Notes: a model not told the origin generated them from the letters alone. Shown: positions 6,809-15,388, counted from the stretch's first letter. The stretch: 29,120 bases of DNA from CAYJAZ01 sp964371865 (GCA_964371865.1 CAYJOR010000032.1:1-29120), one strand, 5' to 3'. Numbers and translations are program-made.

Positions 6809-7240
6809 ATGAAATCTCCTGTAGCAACATACACACGTAAAGGCAATGTACATACAATAGATTTTGGCGTTCCTGCCATGGGTAAAATTGTTATTGACTT
6901 TGATGCCGTTCCTGAAGATCAACGTACAGGCATATCAAAAGCCCTTCTTTCGGCAAGCCTATGCTCATGTTATGCAAACACATTAGCAGAAGCTCTTGAT
7001 GCCCGCGAAGCAAATGTTACCGAAATTACAACGCAAACTGACCTAGTTTTAGGAGAAAATGCTAATAAACAAGGTAGAGTTACCGGCGCTGAAATAAATA
7101 CAAAAGTTGAAATTTCACAAGAAGATGCTGATACATTTGAAAGAATTCAAAAAATCATGCGAAATGGTTGTTTTATTTCAGGTTCAGTTCATGAAGGCGT
7201 CCATATGGACTATAATCTCAACGCTGAATTTAAAGAATAA
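6809..7240 (+). CDS. OsmC-like family protein
   Basis: A soluble 143-residue protein with the OsmC/Ohr-like fold pattern: an N-terminal beta part, a central helix with Cys (SASLCSCYANTLAEAL), and a second conserved cysteine region late in the chain (RNGCFISGSVHEGVHM). OsmC/Ohr members reduce organic hydroperoxides through this cysteine pair, but many homologues have other or unknown thiol functions. It lies 27 bases after the transporter remnant and 69 bases before the tungsten oxidoreductase, downstream of the same sigma-54 promoter, with AGAAGGA before ATG. Its role next to an aldehyde oxidoreductase is not known; protection from reactive by-products is a guess. Confidence 0.75.
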   Translation: MKSPVATYTRKGNVHTIDFGVPAMGKIVIDFDAVPEDQRTGISKALLSASLCSCYANTLAEALDAREANVTEITTQTDLVLGENANKQGRVTGAEINTKVEISQEDADTFERIQKIMRNGCFISGSVHEGVHMDYNLNAEFKE

Positions 7241-7309
7241 ATACTTATATAAAAAAGAAAATGTGTCACTTTAGATTTATTGAAAAGTAAATCTATACGG
7301 AGGATAAAG

Positions 7310-9199
7310 ATGTATAAAGGTTATGCAGGAAAAATTCTAAGAGTTAATCTAACTACTCTAACGTGTAGTTTTGAAGATATTGATCCTACAGTAGCTCGTA
7401 ACTTTGTTGGCGGTGCCGGTTTTGCGGCAGAAGTTTTATTCAGAGAATTAAAAGCTGGGGTTGACCCACTTAGCCCTGAAAATAAACTTATTTTTGCAAC
7501 TAGCCCACTTACAAGTAACTTAGTTCCGGGCGGCGGTAGCACAATGGTCTGCTTTAAATCTCCTGCAACAAATGGTTGGGGTGAATCACGCGTGGGCGGT
7601 AACTTTGGTCCGGATATGCGTAAAGCCGGTGTTGACCACATCATTTTTGAAGGAAAATCCGAAAAACCTGTATATCTTGTTATCGAAAACGGAACTCCTC
7701 GCTTAGAAGATGCTTCCGATATCTACGGTAAAGATGTTTATGAAAAAACTGATATCCTTGAAGCTAGACATAAAGATAAGAAAAAACCATCAGTTATGAC
7801 AATTGGTCAAGCCGGTGAAAATCTAGTTCTTTTCGCATCTGTAATGTACAGAGACAGAGCCGCAGGACGTAACGGCGGCGGTGCTGTTATGGGTTCAAAA
7901 AATCTATTAGCTGTTGTAGTTTCAGGTAATGAAAAAACTGAACACGCAGACCCAGCGGCTTTCAAATCTAAGACATCAGAATGTTTGAAAATGATTAAAA
8001 GTGGCGAACTTGCTGCCGGCTTTAACGAGTTCGGTACTGTAGGTGATATGGCTGCCAATGATGAAGATGGCGACTGGCCTACTAAAAACTGGCGTTCAAA
8101 CAGCTGGGGTAAAGGTGCTGAACTTCTTGATCACTTCCAAGAAAAGAACTTAATCCGTTCAAATCAATGTTACTCAGGCTGCCCAATTGGTTGTGGTAGA
8201 GTTTGCGAAGTTAAAGAAGGTGAATTCAAAACTCCTGAACATGAAGGTGCTGAATACGAAACCATGAGCGTTTTCACTTCTTACGTGATGAACGAAAATG
8301 TTGACCTTGCTGTTCATTGCGATTACCTCTGTAATAAATACGGTATCGACACAATTTCAAGCGGTGCTATGATTGCTTTTGCTATGGATTGTTACGAAAA
8401 CAATGTTCTTTCAAAAGAAGAACTCGATGGACTCGACCTCACTTGGGGTAACACCAGTGTAATGCCTATCTTAATCGAAAAAATGGTTTTCCGTGATGGT
8501 ATTGGTGATCTTCTTGCTAAAGGCGTAAAGAAAGTAGCTGAAATCATTGGTAAAAATTCAGAAGAATTTGCTATTCACGTAAAAGGTCTTGAAGGCCCTG
8601 CTCACGATCCGCGTTCCGGTAAACTTCTTGGTGTTGCTTATGGTACTGCGAATAGAGGTATGTGCCACATTCATCCACTCGAAGGTATGGCTTTCGATAG
8701 AGGTAAAATGAACTGGGGTATGATGGAACACGGCGTTTCTGATCCTGAACAATGTGATAGATGGGATGAAAAAGGAAAAGGAACTGACTGTGCTCTTCTT
8801 CAACGCGGTCTTATTCTTCCTGACATTCTAACTACCTGTAAATTCATGTCTTATGCTGGTATTACTCCAGAATTATGGCTTGATATGCTAAATGCAACCA
8901 CCGGTTTTGATATGACTGTTCAAGAACTTATTCAAGTTGGCGAACGTTCGCACAACTTACAACGTCTATTCAATATGCGTGAAGGTATGAGAAGAGCTGA
9001 TGACATGCTTCCAAAAAGATGCTTAAGTATGCCTGAATTTGGTAAATATCATAACGATCCTAACTGTGTTATCTCTAACTATGATGAATTATTGGATGAA
9101 TACTACATAGCTAACGATTGGAACTTAGAAACCGGTATTCCTTCAGATAAAAAAATCAAGGAACTTTCACTTGATACTTACTGGAATACATATCATTAG
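7310..9199 (+). CDS. aor: Tungsten-type aldehyde:ferredoxin oxidoreductase
   Basis: A 629-residue member of the AOR family (usual length about 600-620), cytoplasmic, with a bis-pterin tungsten cofactor and one [4Fe-4S] cluster, oxidising aldehydes to acids with ferredoxin as acceptor. Family landmarks are the N-terminal GYAGKILRVNLTT, the VGGAGFAA and GPDMRKAGVDHIIFEGK regions, YGIDTISSGAMIAFAM, and EGPAHDPRSGK. Cluster ligands are Cys287, Cys291, Cys295 and Cys510 (LTTCKF). The start at 7310 is preferred over an upstream ATG at 7280 because CGGAGGA lies just before it and the protein then begins with the family's usual MYKGYAGK. The Cys motif spacing is C-x3-C-x3-C where AOR has C-x2-C-x3-C. 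The gene shares a promoter type with the hydroxyproline operon, which lacks a semialdehyde dehydrogenase. Confidence 0.95.
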   Translation: MYKGYAGKILRVNLTTLTCSFEDIDPTVARNFVGGAGFAAEVLFRELKAGVDPLSPENKLIFATSPLTSNLVPGGGSTMVCFKSPATNGWGESRVGGNFGPDMRKAGVDHIIFEGKSEKPVYLVIENGTPRLEDASDIYGKDVYEKTDILEARHKDKKKPSVMTIGQAGENLVLFASVMYRDRAAGRNGGGAVMGSKNLLAVVVSGNEKTEHADPAAFKSKTSECLKMIKSGELAAGFNEFGTVGDMAANDEDGDWPTKNWRSNSWGKGAELLDHFQEKNLIRSNQCYSGCPIGCGRVCEVKEGEFKTPEHEGAEYETMSVFTSYVMNENVDLAVHCDYLCNKYGIDTISSGAMIAFAMDCYENNVLSKEELDGLDLTWGNTSVMPILIEKMVFRDGIGDLLAKGVKKVAEIIGKNSEEFAIHVKGLEGPAHDPRSGKLLGVAYGTANRGMCHIHPLEGMAFDRGKMNWGMMEHGVSDPEQCDRWDEKGKGTDCALLQRGLILPDILTTCKFMSYAGITPELWLDMLNATTGFDMTVQELIQVGERSHNLQRLFNMREGMRRADDMLPKRCLSMPEFGKYHNDPNCVISNYDELLDEYYIANDWNLETGIPSDKKIKELSLDTYWNTYH

Positions 9200-9225
9200 A
9201 ATATAATTTTTATATTGCTATTTTT

Positions 9226-9280
9226 CGAGAGGGGGAAAACAACTTTTTGTGTAAAAAATGAGTTTTCCCCCTTGATTTTA
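9226..9280. terminator. Terminator hairpin, dispersed G-rich repeat copy 2
   Basis: AGGGGGAAAAC (9230-9240) pairs with GTTTTCCCCCT (9262-9272), followed by TTGATTTTAT. It lies about 30 bases after the aldehyde oxidoreductase stop. The left flank CGAGAGGGGGAAA matches the copy at 10518. It probably terminates or reduces transcription into the cofactor genes. Confidence 0.75.
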
Positions 9281-9330
9281 TAGTAAAAAACTCTCCTCTT
9301 TCCTTAAAAAATATTTAGATACAATTACTT

Positions 9331-10065
9331 ATGAATGAAAATAGATATTCAAGACAAGAACTTTGCTTCAATGAGGGTTCAACTCAAAAATTAAAAAATT
9401 CTTCGGTTCTTATTGTTGGAGTTGGCGGATTAGGCTGTGCAGTTGCTACTCACTTAACATTGCTTGGAATAGGAAGAATCTATCTTTGCGAATTTGATAC
9501 TGTTTCAATCACGAACTTGAACAGACAATTCTTGTATACTCCTGAAAATATTGGCCAAAGCAAAGTAAAGATAGCACAAAAAAAGCTAAAAGAACTCAAT
9601 CCTGATACTCAAATTGAAATTTTTCCCTATAAGTTTTCTGCTCAATCACAATCAACCTTTCCAAAAGTAGATTTAATCATGGATTGTTTAGATTCTTTTT
9701 CTTCAAGAATTGAACTTGTACACTATGCAAAAAAAACTTTAACACCGCTTATTCATTCAGCTATTAATGGATTTCAAGGTCAAGTAAACACCTATATTCC
9801 AAGTAAAAGCGCTTGCCCGTTTTGCGCTTTAGATATAGAAGATGATGAAAAAGAAACAGCAGAAAAAAATGAAAAAGAAGTAGTTCCTTCAATGATTTCA
9901 GGTGTTAACCTTTTTGCATCTTTCCAAAGTACGCAAGCTGTAAAGTATCTTCTAAATAGTGGCGATTTACTTCTAAACACCTTTCTTTGTTACGATTTAT
10001 TAACACTCCACCAAGAAATTTTGGAAATAGAAGTAAACACGTCATGTATAGCTTGCTCAAAATAA
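9331..10065 (+). CDS. ThiF/MoeB-like adenylyltransferase for a MoaD-type sulfur carrier
   Basis: A 244-residue E1-like enzyme that adenylates the C-terminal Gly-Gly of a ubiquitin-like carrier. Visible are the nucleotide-binding GVGGLGCAVATHL (about residues 32-44), the NLNRQF motif with its adenylation Arg, and two zinc-binding CxxC pairs (CPFC and CIAC). No rhodanese domain is attached. The next gene encodes a MoaD-like protein ending in Gly-Gly, 12 bases away, and the preceding gene encodes a pterin tungsten enzyme, so this probably serves molybdopterin dithiolene synthesis. ThiF or a HesA-type role is less likely. A lysine/glutamate-rich insertion (EDDEKETAEKNEKE) separates the first CxxC from the C-terminal part. 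Confidence 0.88.
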   Translation: MNENRYSRQELCFNEGSTQKLKNSSVLIVGVGGLGCAVATHLTLLGIGRIYLCEFDTVSITNLNRQFLYTPENIGQSKVKIAQKKLKELNPDTQIEIFPYKFSAQSQSTFPKVDLIMDCLDSFSSRIELVHYAKKTLTPLIHSAINGFQGQVNTYIPSKSACPFCALDIEDDEKETAEKNEKEVVPSMISGVNLFASFQSTQAVKYLLNSGDLLLNTFLCYDLLTLHQEILEIEVNTSCIACSK

Positions 10066-10077
10066 GGGGAAATTACA

Positions 10078-10356
10078 ATGAAAATCATACTATCTTTTAC
10101 TGGTTCACTCAAAGACTTTCTCGCTAAAGATACTTTTGAACTAAAGCTGAAAGAAGAAGCTACAATTGAAGATCTTTATGATGCTTTAGGCGAACTCATT
10201 CCGCAGTATACGGATTCAACTCTTTGGAATCCTAAAAAAAATAGATTCAGAGGACCTATTATTATATCATCAGATTCTAAGATTATTAAAGATGTAAACA
10301 CTAAACTCACTAATGGTCAACACCTTCAAATAAAAAGATTTTTAATCGGCGGTTAG
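10078..10356 (+). CDS. MoaD/ThiS-like sulfur carrier
   Basis: A 92-residue beta-grasp protein ending in RFLIGG. The terminal Gly-Gly is the residue pair that is adenylated and thiocarboxylated in this family. The segment VNTKLTNGQHLQIKRFL resembles the end of MoaD (loop before the C-terminal tail). It follows the E1-like gene by 12 bases with a strong Shine-Dalgarno (AAGGGGA), so the two are co-translated. Its closeness to the aldehyde oxidoreductase suggests it supplies sulfur for the tungstopterin; at 92 residues it is slightly longer than typical MoaD, as is common for the variants beside AOR genes. Confidence 0.85.
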   Translation: MKIILSFTGSLKDFLAKDTFELKLKEEATIEDLYDALGELIPQYTDSTLWNPKKNRFRGPIIISSDSKIIKDVNTKLTNGQHLQIKRFLIGG

Positions 10357-10497
10357 AGTTTAGACTTCGGACTTTTTATAAGAATTATTTAATCAAGAGC
10401 TCTGCATAATTACTGAACATTTTATTGAGAAAAGCTAATAATTTTCTTTTTACTATAGTATTGCTTTCTAACCTATTGATATTCCAGTAAATGATTT

Positions 10498-10567
10498 TCA
10501 AGGAAGGGGGAGCGCTCGAGAGGGGGAAACACCGTTTTTGACTCAAAAACGTGGTTTCCCCCTCTCG
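10498..10567. repeat. Dispersed G-rich palindromic repeat, copy 3 (complete)
   Basis: Arms at 10518-10542 and 10543-10567 are complementary over 25 bases except for two swapped central bases (CGAGAGGGGGAAAC, then AC or CA, then CGTTTTTGA). The flank AAAGGAAGGGGGAG just before it is shared with copy 1 at the window start. This is the fullest copy of the family here. Confidence 0.75.
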
Positions 10568-10611
10568 AAAATAATTATGTAGAGGTCTTTAATCTTTTTA
10601 TTTTAAAACAT

Positions 10612-10659
10612 TTGAGGGGTAAATCACATTTCTAATTAGGAATGCGATTTACCCCTCAA
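10612..10659 (-). terminator. Terminator hairpin of the alanine/glycine symporter gene
   Basis: TTGAGGGGTAAATC-x-CATT... (10612-10632) pairs with 10639-10659 at 19 of 21 positions around a six-base loop TAATTA. It sits 27 bases past the stop codon on the minus strand; the minus-strand RNA then runs into a U-rich tract from the complement of TTTTAAAACA. Confidence 0.75.
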
Positions 10660-10685
10660 GCTATTAATACTTATAAATCTATAGC

Positions 10686-12188
10686 TTATGCTTTTTTAGC
10701 AGCTTCGATTCTTTTTCCATTTATTTCATTCCAAAGTTTTACGTCAACGCCTTCCCAATTGATTTTGTTAGGATCGTAAACAGGATTTATACCTAATTTC
10801 ATTTGTGATTGATAATCTTTATATAAAGCAACACATTTAGGGAATAACATCCAAACAACTAACATGTTAATCCAAGTACAACTACCAAGAGCTAAATCTG
10901 AAAGATTCCAAGCAGTTCCAGATTCAATAATACCCCAGCAGAATACTAAGATAGGCATACCAAATTGCATAATTTTGATAACAATTTTACGTGCATTTTG
11001 TTGATCTTCTCTTTGGAAGAGGTACATAGCTGCAGTTTCTGCTTCGTAGTAATAACTGATAATACATGTAAATGAGAATAATAACAACATGATAGCAATA
11101 AATATCGCTGCAAATTCACCTAAAACTGTACGCGCAGCAAGCTGAATAAATACAATTCCGCTTGTTCCTGCTTCAGCTAAACCTGCAAGTTCAGGTGCAC
11201 CTGTTCCAACATAACCGAAAGTTGTGTTGAAAGCGTCTGTTAATAAGAGCATAAGACCAGAGCAAGTACAAACAATAACAGTATCAAGCCAAACACCGGC
11301 AGCGTTTGCCATACCAATTTTTACTGGGTGAGTTGTTTCTGCCGCAGCAGCTGTTGGTGATGCTTCACCCATACCAGATGCAGAAGAGAATGTTCCTCTT
11401 TTTACACCTTGTTGGAATGCAATACCAATACTACCACCAAATATAGCGTTCATACCAAAAGCAGAAGTTACTACATTGTAAAGTACATCAGGAACTCTGT
11501 CAAAGTTCATTATAACAATTGCTAGTGTTACTAAGAGATAAACTACTGTCATAAAAGGAACAATTGCAGTTGCAATAGCACTGATACGTTTAATACCACC
11601 AATAATTGTGATGAAAAGTAAAATTGCTACAGCAGCTGAAATAGCTACCATCGGAAGTCCGGTTGCAGAATGGAAAGCATCAGCGATTGTGTAAGTTGCA
11701 GCAGCCGGCATGAACATTGAAGTACCTACCATCATAACGATTGCAAGAAATGTTCCGTAAGCTTTCCAACCAAGACCACGCTCAGCACAGTAAGCACCAC
11801 CACCACGATATTCGCCATCAACGCGGATTTTATAAAGTTGGCCAAGTGTACATTCAGCAAAACAAACTGCAGAGTTTGTCATACCTGCAACTATCATCCA
11901 AAATAAAGCACCCGGTCCACCAAGATAAATCGCAACAGCAACACCTGCAACGTTACCAGTTCCAACACGCATCGCCATTGTTGTACAAAAAGAGGCGAAA
12001 GAAGAAATACCAGATTCAGAATCACCTTTCTCTAAAATACGTGACCACATGTCACCAAAATGTAAGAATTGGAAAAATCCTAACTTAAAGGTAAAAAATA
12101 ATCCTGATCCCACAATAAGAACAAGCATCCCGGAACCCCAGATGTAACCATTGGCCCACCCTACGATACTGTCAAGCGCTTCAAACAT
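10686..12188 (-). CDS. Alanine/glycine:cation symporter (AGCS family)
   Basis: A 500-residue inner-membrane transporter of usual length for the family, which imports alanine, glycine or related small amino acids with Na+ or H+. The diagnostic stretch is FCTTMAMRVGTGNVAGVAVA followed by LGGPGALFWM, where the family normally has ALAATVGTGNIAGVA. Further matches are GEYRGGGAYCAERGLG and GTFSSASGMGEASPTAAAA. About ten hydrophobic segments are evident. The ATG lies after GGGAGCACGT, a usable ribosome site. It has its own terminator, and a MarR gene lies 640 bp upstream on the same strand; regulation by it is possible but not shown. Confidence 0.93.
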   Translation of the reverse strand: MFEALDSIVGWANGYIWGSGMLVLIVGSGLFFTFKLGFFQFLHFGDMWSRILEKGDSESGISSFASFCTTMAMRVGTGNVAGVAVAIYLGGPGALFWMIVAGMTNSAVCFAECTLGQLYKIRVDGEYRGGGAYCAERGLGWKAYGTFLAIVMMVGTSMFMPAAATYTIADAFHSATGLPMVAISAAVAILLFITIIGGIKRISAIATAIVPFMTVVYLLVTLAIVIMNFDRVPDVLYNVVTSAFGMNAIFGGSIGIAFQQGVKRGTFSSASGMGEASPTAAAAETTHPVKIGMANAAGVWLDTVIVCTCSGLMLLLTDAFNTTFGYVGTGAPELAGLAEAGTSGIVFIQLAARTVLGEFAAIFIAIMLLLFSFTCIISYYYEAETAAMYLFQREDQQNARKIVIKIMQFGMPILVFCWGIIESGTAWNLSDLALGSCTWINMLVVWMLFPKCVALYKDYQSQMKLGINPVYDPNKINWEGVDVKLWNEINGKRIEAAKKA

Positions 12189-12829
12189 AATACGTGCTCC
12201 CTTTTAAAAAAAAATTACAAAACTCTCTTCATAAGTAAATATTTTTTCTCTTTCACATAAAAAAATATCATATGTATTTTCAGTATGTTATTATTAAAAT
12301 AATCTTTATGAAGCATACCATCATTAATTACCTAAATTACAAATTCAAGTAATTAATGAAATTATACATTTTTTATAGGATTTTTGTCAAGTTAAACTAG
12401 TACTTTTTTCAAAGAATTTTAATATGTTATGTTACATTTTACACAATCTAAAACTTGTTTAAAATGGCTTATTTTTGGATTAAAATTTTTTTTTCTTCAT
12501 CTATCTATTTTATACTATAACCATCTATTTTATTTATTAAAAATTAGATTTTTCAACTTTCATAAAACTTGCGTATAACTATTGAAACATAAAATATATC
12601 TTACGAATTATTTCTTAAAAAAACAAAAATTAATGAGCTATGCTTTTTATTTCGTAAAATTTGAAAATTTTCCTAAAATAAACACTAAAAAACACATATT
12701 TTTATTGATATTTTATATTAATAAATATATCTTTTATGTCATATTTAAAAACACAAATAGCGTTAATCTACATAATGAGCATTGCTCACTATACAAGAAT
12801 TCTTACTTTGCATATCACTTTTATAAGGT
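12189..12829. other. Long AT-rich intergenic region
   Basis: A 641-bp stretch of very low G+C between the symporter and the MarR gene. The only clear structure is an 11-bp inverted repeat at 12321-12359. No convincing gene was found; the only open frames are short and of Lys/Asn/Ile/Phe/Tyr composition expected from AT-rich DNA. Confidence 0.6.
12321..12359. promoter_or_regulatory. Inverted repeat upstream of the symporter gene
   Basis: TCATTAATTAC (12321-12331) and GTAATTAATGA (12349-12359) are perfect 11-bp complements separated by 17 bases, about 130 bp upstream of the symporter start. It could be an operator or a leader hairpin. Confidence 0.4.
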
Positions 12830-13276
12830 TTATTTTACAATTTCTTTATAGTGTATAGCTTTATTTTTTATTTTTCTAACATTATTCGTAACATCATCTT
12901 TTTCTTCATCTGAAAAATCGCTAAGGAGCCAGTCTGTCCATTTATCGAGTGTACTTTGTATGATAGGCACAATATCTACCCCTTTTTGGTAGAGAAAAAC
13001 CTCAAAGTGTCTTTGACTATGCTTGCTCATTTTTCTATAGATGTAACCTTTTGCTTCAAGAGACTGTAACGCACGAGTAGCGGCTGACTTAGTTATACTC
13101 GTTTTTTTACAAATTTCATCTTGCAATATGCCATTTTGGTTTTCACTGAGCACAACGAGGTAAGGAAATTCAGAAGATGTTATATCGTACTCTTTTAATT
13201 CATTATTTATAAATTTTTGGAAGTTTCTGTAAACAAGAGAAAAATATGTTGGAAAAAATCTATATACACCGCTCAT
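12830..13276 (-). CDS. MarR-family transcriptional regulator
   Basis: A 148-residue DNA-binding protein of usual MarR length. A dimerisation helix is followed by the winged helix: ILQDEICKKTSITKSAATRA is the helix-turn-helix region, RALQSLEAKGYIYRK leads to the wing, and C-terminal helices follow. Good ribosome site AGGGGGTAAC before ATG. It is divergent from umuDC (231 bp between starts) and lies upstream of the alanine/glycine symporter on the same strand. Targets and ligand cannot be inferred from sequence alone; self-regulation from the divergent spacer is usual for the family. Confidence 0.9.
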   Translation of the reverse strand: MSGVYRFFPTYFSLVYRNFQKFINNELKEYDITSSEFPYLVVLSENQNGILQDEICKKTSITKSAATRALQSLEAKGYIYRKMSKHSQRHFEVFLYQKGVDIVPIIQSTLDKWTDWLLSDFSDEEKDDVTNNVRKIKNKAIHYKEIVK

Positions 13277-13507
13277 TGTTACCCCCTATGTTATCTTCAT
13301 AAATAATAAATCGTTTTTTCCTAGCTTAACTAAAGCATTTTTATTCAGTCTCAATCTGCTCTTTTGAAGAAAAACTATAAAATTGCGTGTTCCCTTATAA
13401 ATTTATTATGTTCACAAGTCAACCGTTTAAATTTGCCTGCTATTAGAATGAGTTATATATTTATCTATTATCTTGCTCTTTATCATAGAGTATGGTAAAA
13501 AAAATCT

Positions 13508-13963
13508 ATGCAAAATATTCACTTATCCCCTAGTTTAGAACTTGTTGGAGTAGCAAGTAAATCGAATGAAGAGAGAAATCCTCTTCCACTTTTTCTAACT
13601 CCGGTAGCAGCTGGTTTTCCCTCACCGGCTGATGACTATCTTGATAAAAAACTTGATTTACATGAGTATCTTATACGTAATGAAGCTTCTACCTTTTTTT
13701 TGCGAGCTCATGGAAATTCAATGATAAACGCCTCGATAAATGACGGGGACTTACTCATTGTAGATAGATCATACGAAGCTTCCCATAGAAGAATTGTGAT
13801 TGCAGCTGTAAATGGTGAACTTACTGTAAAGAGAATAATCCGCAGAAATAATAGAGTCTTTCTTGCACCTGAAAATCCCGATTACCCTGAAATTGATATT
13901 ACTGAACAAGAATATATTCATATTTGGGGAGTAGTAACCACCGTTATTCATTCACTTTTATAG
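13508..13963 (+). CDS. umuD: UmuD-like SOS mutagenesis protein
   Basis: A 151-residue LexA-superfamily autoprotease. The cleavage region reads TPVAAGFPSPADDY, with self-cleavage expected between Ala and Gly. The catalytic Ser lies in HGNSM and the catalytic Lys in LTVKRIIR. There is no N-terminal DNA-binding domain, as expected for UmuD rather than LexA. It is followed eight bases later by umuC. The processed dimer binds UmuC to form the translesion polymerase. The start has no obvious Shine-Dalgarno and no canonical LexA box (CTGT-N8-ACAG) was seen upstream. Confidence 0.93.
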   Translation: MQNIHLSPSLELVGVASKSNEERNPLPLFLTPVAAGFPSPADDYLDKKLDLHEYLIRNEASTFFLRAHGNSMINASINDGDLLIVDRSYEASHRRIVIAAVNGELTVKRIIRRNNRVFLAPENPDYPEIDITEQEYIHIWGVVTTVIHSLL

Positions 13964-13971
13964 TAAATATT

Positions 13972-15285
13972 ATGCAAAACCTTATAAACAAACCTCATAA
14001 ACTTTATGCCTTGGTTGACGCGAATAATTTCTATGCTTCATGCGAAAAAGTTTTTCGTCCTGATCTTATAGATACTCCCCTCGTAGTTCTTTCTAATAAT
14101 GATGGCTGTATTGTTGCGCGCTCTAAAGAGGCAAAAGCATTGGGAATTGGAATGGCAGAACCCTACTTTAAAGTAAAAACATTACTTGAAAAGCATAATG
14201 TATCTGTTTTTTCGTCTAACTATGCTCTTTATGGTGATATGTCGCAAAGAATCATATCTATTTTAGAGGACTTTTGCCCAGAAGTTGAACAATATTCTAT
14301 AGATGAAGCATTTATTAATTTAGATACCCCTCTTATTGCAAATGCAAAAGAACTTATTTTTTCTATTCGAGAAAGAATATCAAAGTGGATTGGAATACAA
14401 GTTTCTATCGGTCTTGCACAGACAAGAACTCTTGCTAAACTAGCGAACTATTTAGCAAAAAAATCTAATGGAGTCTACTATCTTGACGTGAATGACCCTA
14501 AATTTTCTTCTTATCTTGAAAATGTACCTGTAGGAGAAGTTTGGGGAATAGGCAGACGTTCAGCAAAAAAACTCGAAAACGTTGGAATTCGTACTGCTTT
14601 ACAGCTCAAAAATACTGATGACCAGCGGATTAGAAGAATTTTATCAGTTACCGGTTGGAATACAGTCCTTGAACTTCGCGGTATTCCTGCTTGCGAAATA
14701 ACCGCTCTTAGTCCTGATGAAAATAAACCACGTAAAAGCCTTGTATGTTCACGGTCTTTTGCTAAAAGAATTACGAATATCAAAGATTTAGATGAAGCAG
14801 TTTCATTTTTTGCTACAAGTGCCGGTGAAAGATTAAGAAACGAGAATCTACTTGCAGGTGGAATTCAGGTAAGTATGCGAACTTCAAAGCATATTGAAAC
14901 AGAATTCTACTCGCCAGCCATACAATACTCTTTTGCAGAACCATGCGCAGATAGCAGAATCTTTATTGAAGCGGCACAGTCCGGATTAAAGCAAATATAC
15001 AAAGATGGTTTTGCATATGCAAAAGCCGGAGTTATGCTCTTTGATATTGTTAAATCGAATAATTTTCAACCATCCTTACTCTCTTACACGCCGGAAAATC
15101 AGCTCAATAGAGCAAAATCTGATTCACTTATGTGCACACTTGATAAAATAAATCATAAATTCGGAAATAAGAGTATATTTTTCGGAGCGGTAGGAGCAAA
15201 AAACGCCTCTTGGCACATGAAGCAAGAAAGAAAATCTCCTGCATTTACAAGCTCTTGGAATGAACTCCCTAAGGCAAAGTGTTAG
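13972..15285 (+). CDS. umuC: UmuC-like Y-family translesion DNA polymerase V subunit
   Basis: A 437-residue Y-family polymerase. Catalytic acidic residues lie in the N-terminal LVDANNFYASCEKVF and in YSIDEAFINL. The helix-hairpin-helix region (VWGIGRRSAKKLENVGI) and the little-finger domain follow, with a UmuC-type C-terminus containing FFGAVG. The frame is open upstream to 13924, inside umuD, but the ATG at 13972 puts the family's YALVDANNFYASCEKVF near the N-terminus as usual. Coupled to umuD across eight bases. Confidence 0.95.
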   Translation: MQNLINKPHKLYALVDANNFYASCEKVFRPDLIDTPLVVLSNNDGCIVARSKEAKALGIGMAEPYFKVKTLLEKHNVSVFSSNYALYGDMSQRIISILEDFCPEVEQYSIDEAFINLDTPLIANAKELIFSIRERISKWIGIQVSIGLAQTRTLAKLANYLAKKSNGVYYLDVNDPKFSSYLENVPVGEVWGIGRRSAKKLENVGIRTALQLKNTDDQRIRRILSVTGWNTVLELRGIPACEITALSPDENKPRKSLVCSRSFAKRITNIKDLDEAVSFFATSAGERLRNENLLAGGIQVSMRTSKHIETEFYSPAIQYSFAEPCADSRIFIEAAQSGLKQIYKDGFAYAKAGVMLFDIVKSNNFQPSLLSYTPENQLNRAKSDSLMCTLDKINHKFGNKSIFFGAVGAKNASWHMKQERKSPAFTSSWNELPKAKC

Positions 15286-15345
15286 ATATTCCACCTCATT
15301 GAAAATCTATAATAAAAGCAGACAATAATAAGTTATTGCTCAATT

Positions 15346-15388
15346 TTATAGTAAAGTTCACAAAGAAACTTCATGAACTTTATTATAA
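15346..15388. terminator. Bidirectional hairpin between convergent genes
   Basis: TTATAGTAAAGTTCA (15346-15360) pairs with TGAACTTTATTATAA (15374-15388) at 14 of 15 positions, loop 13 bases. It lies between the 3' ends of umuC and the minus-strand radical SAM gene. It is AT-rich, so strength as a terminator is uncertain. Confidence 0.6.

Larger units (their letters stand above)
10357..10685. other. Convergent intergenic region with two strong palindromes
   Basis: A gene-free stretch of 329 bp between the MoaD-like gene and the 3' end of the symporter gene. Apart from the palindromes at 10518-10567 and 10612-10659 nothing coding was seen. Confidence 0.7.

Noticed and set aside
12582..12851. 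Plus-strand open frame of 89 codons overlapping the MarR gene's 3' end
   Set aside because: Composition is dominated by Lys, Asn, Ile, Phe and Tyr as expected from AT-rich noncoding DNA, no ribosome site, no family resemblance.
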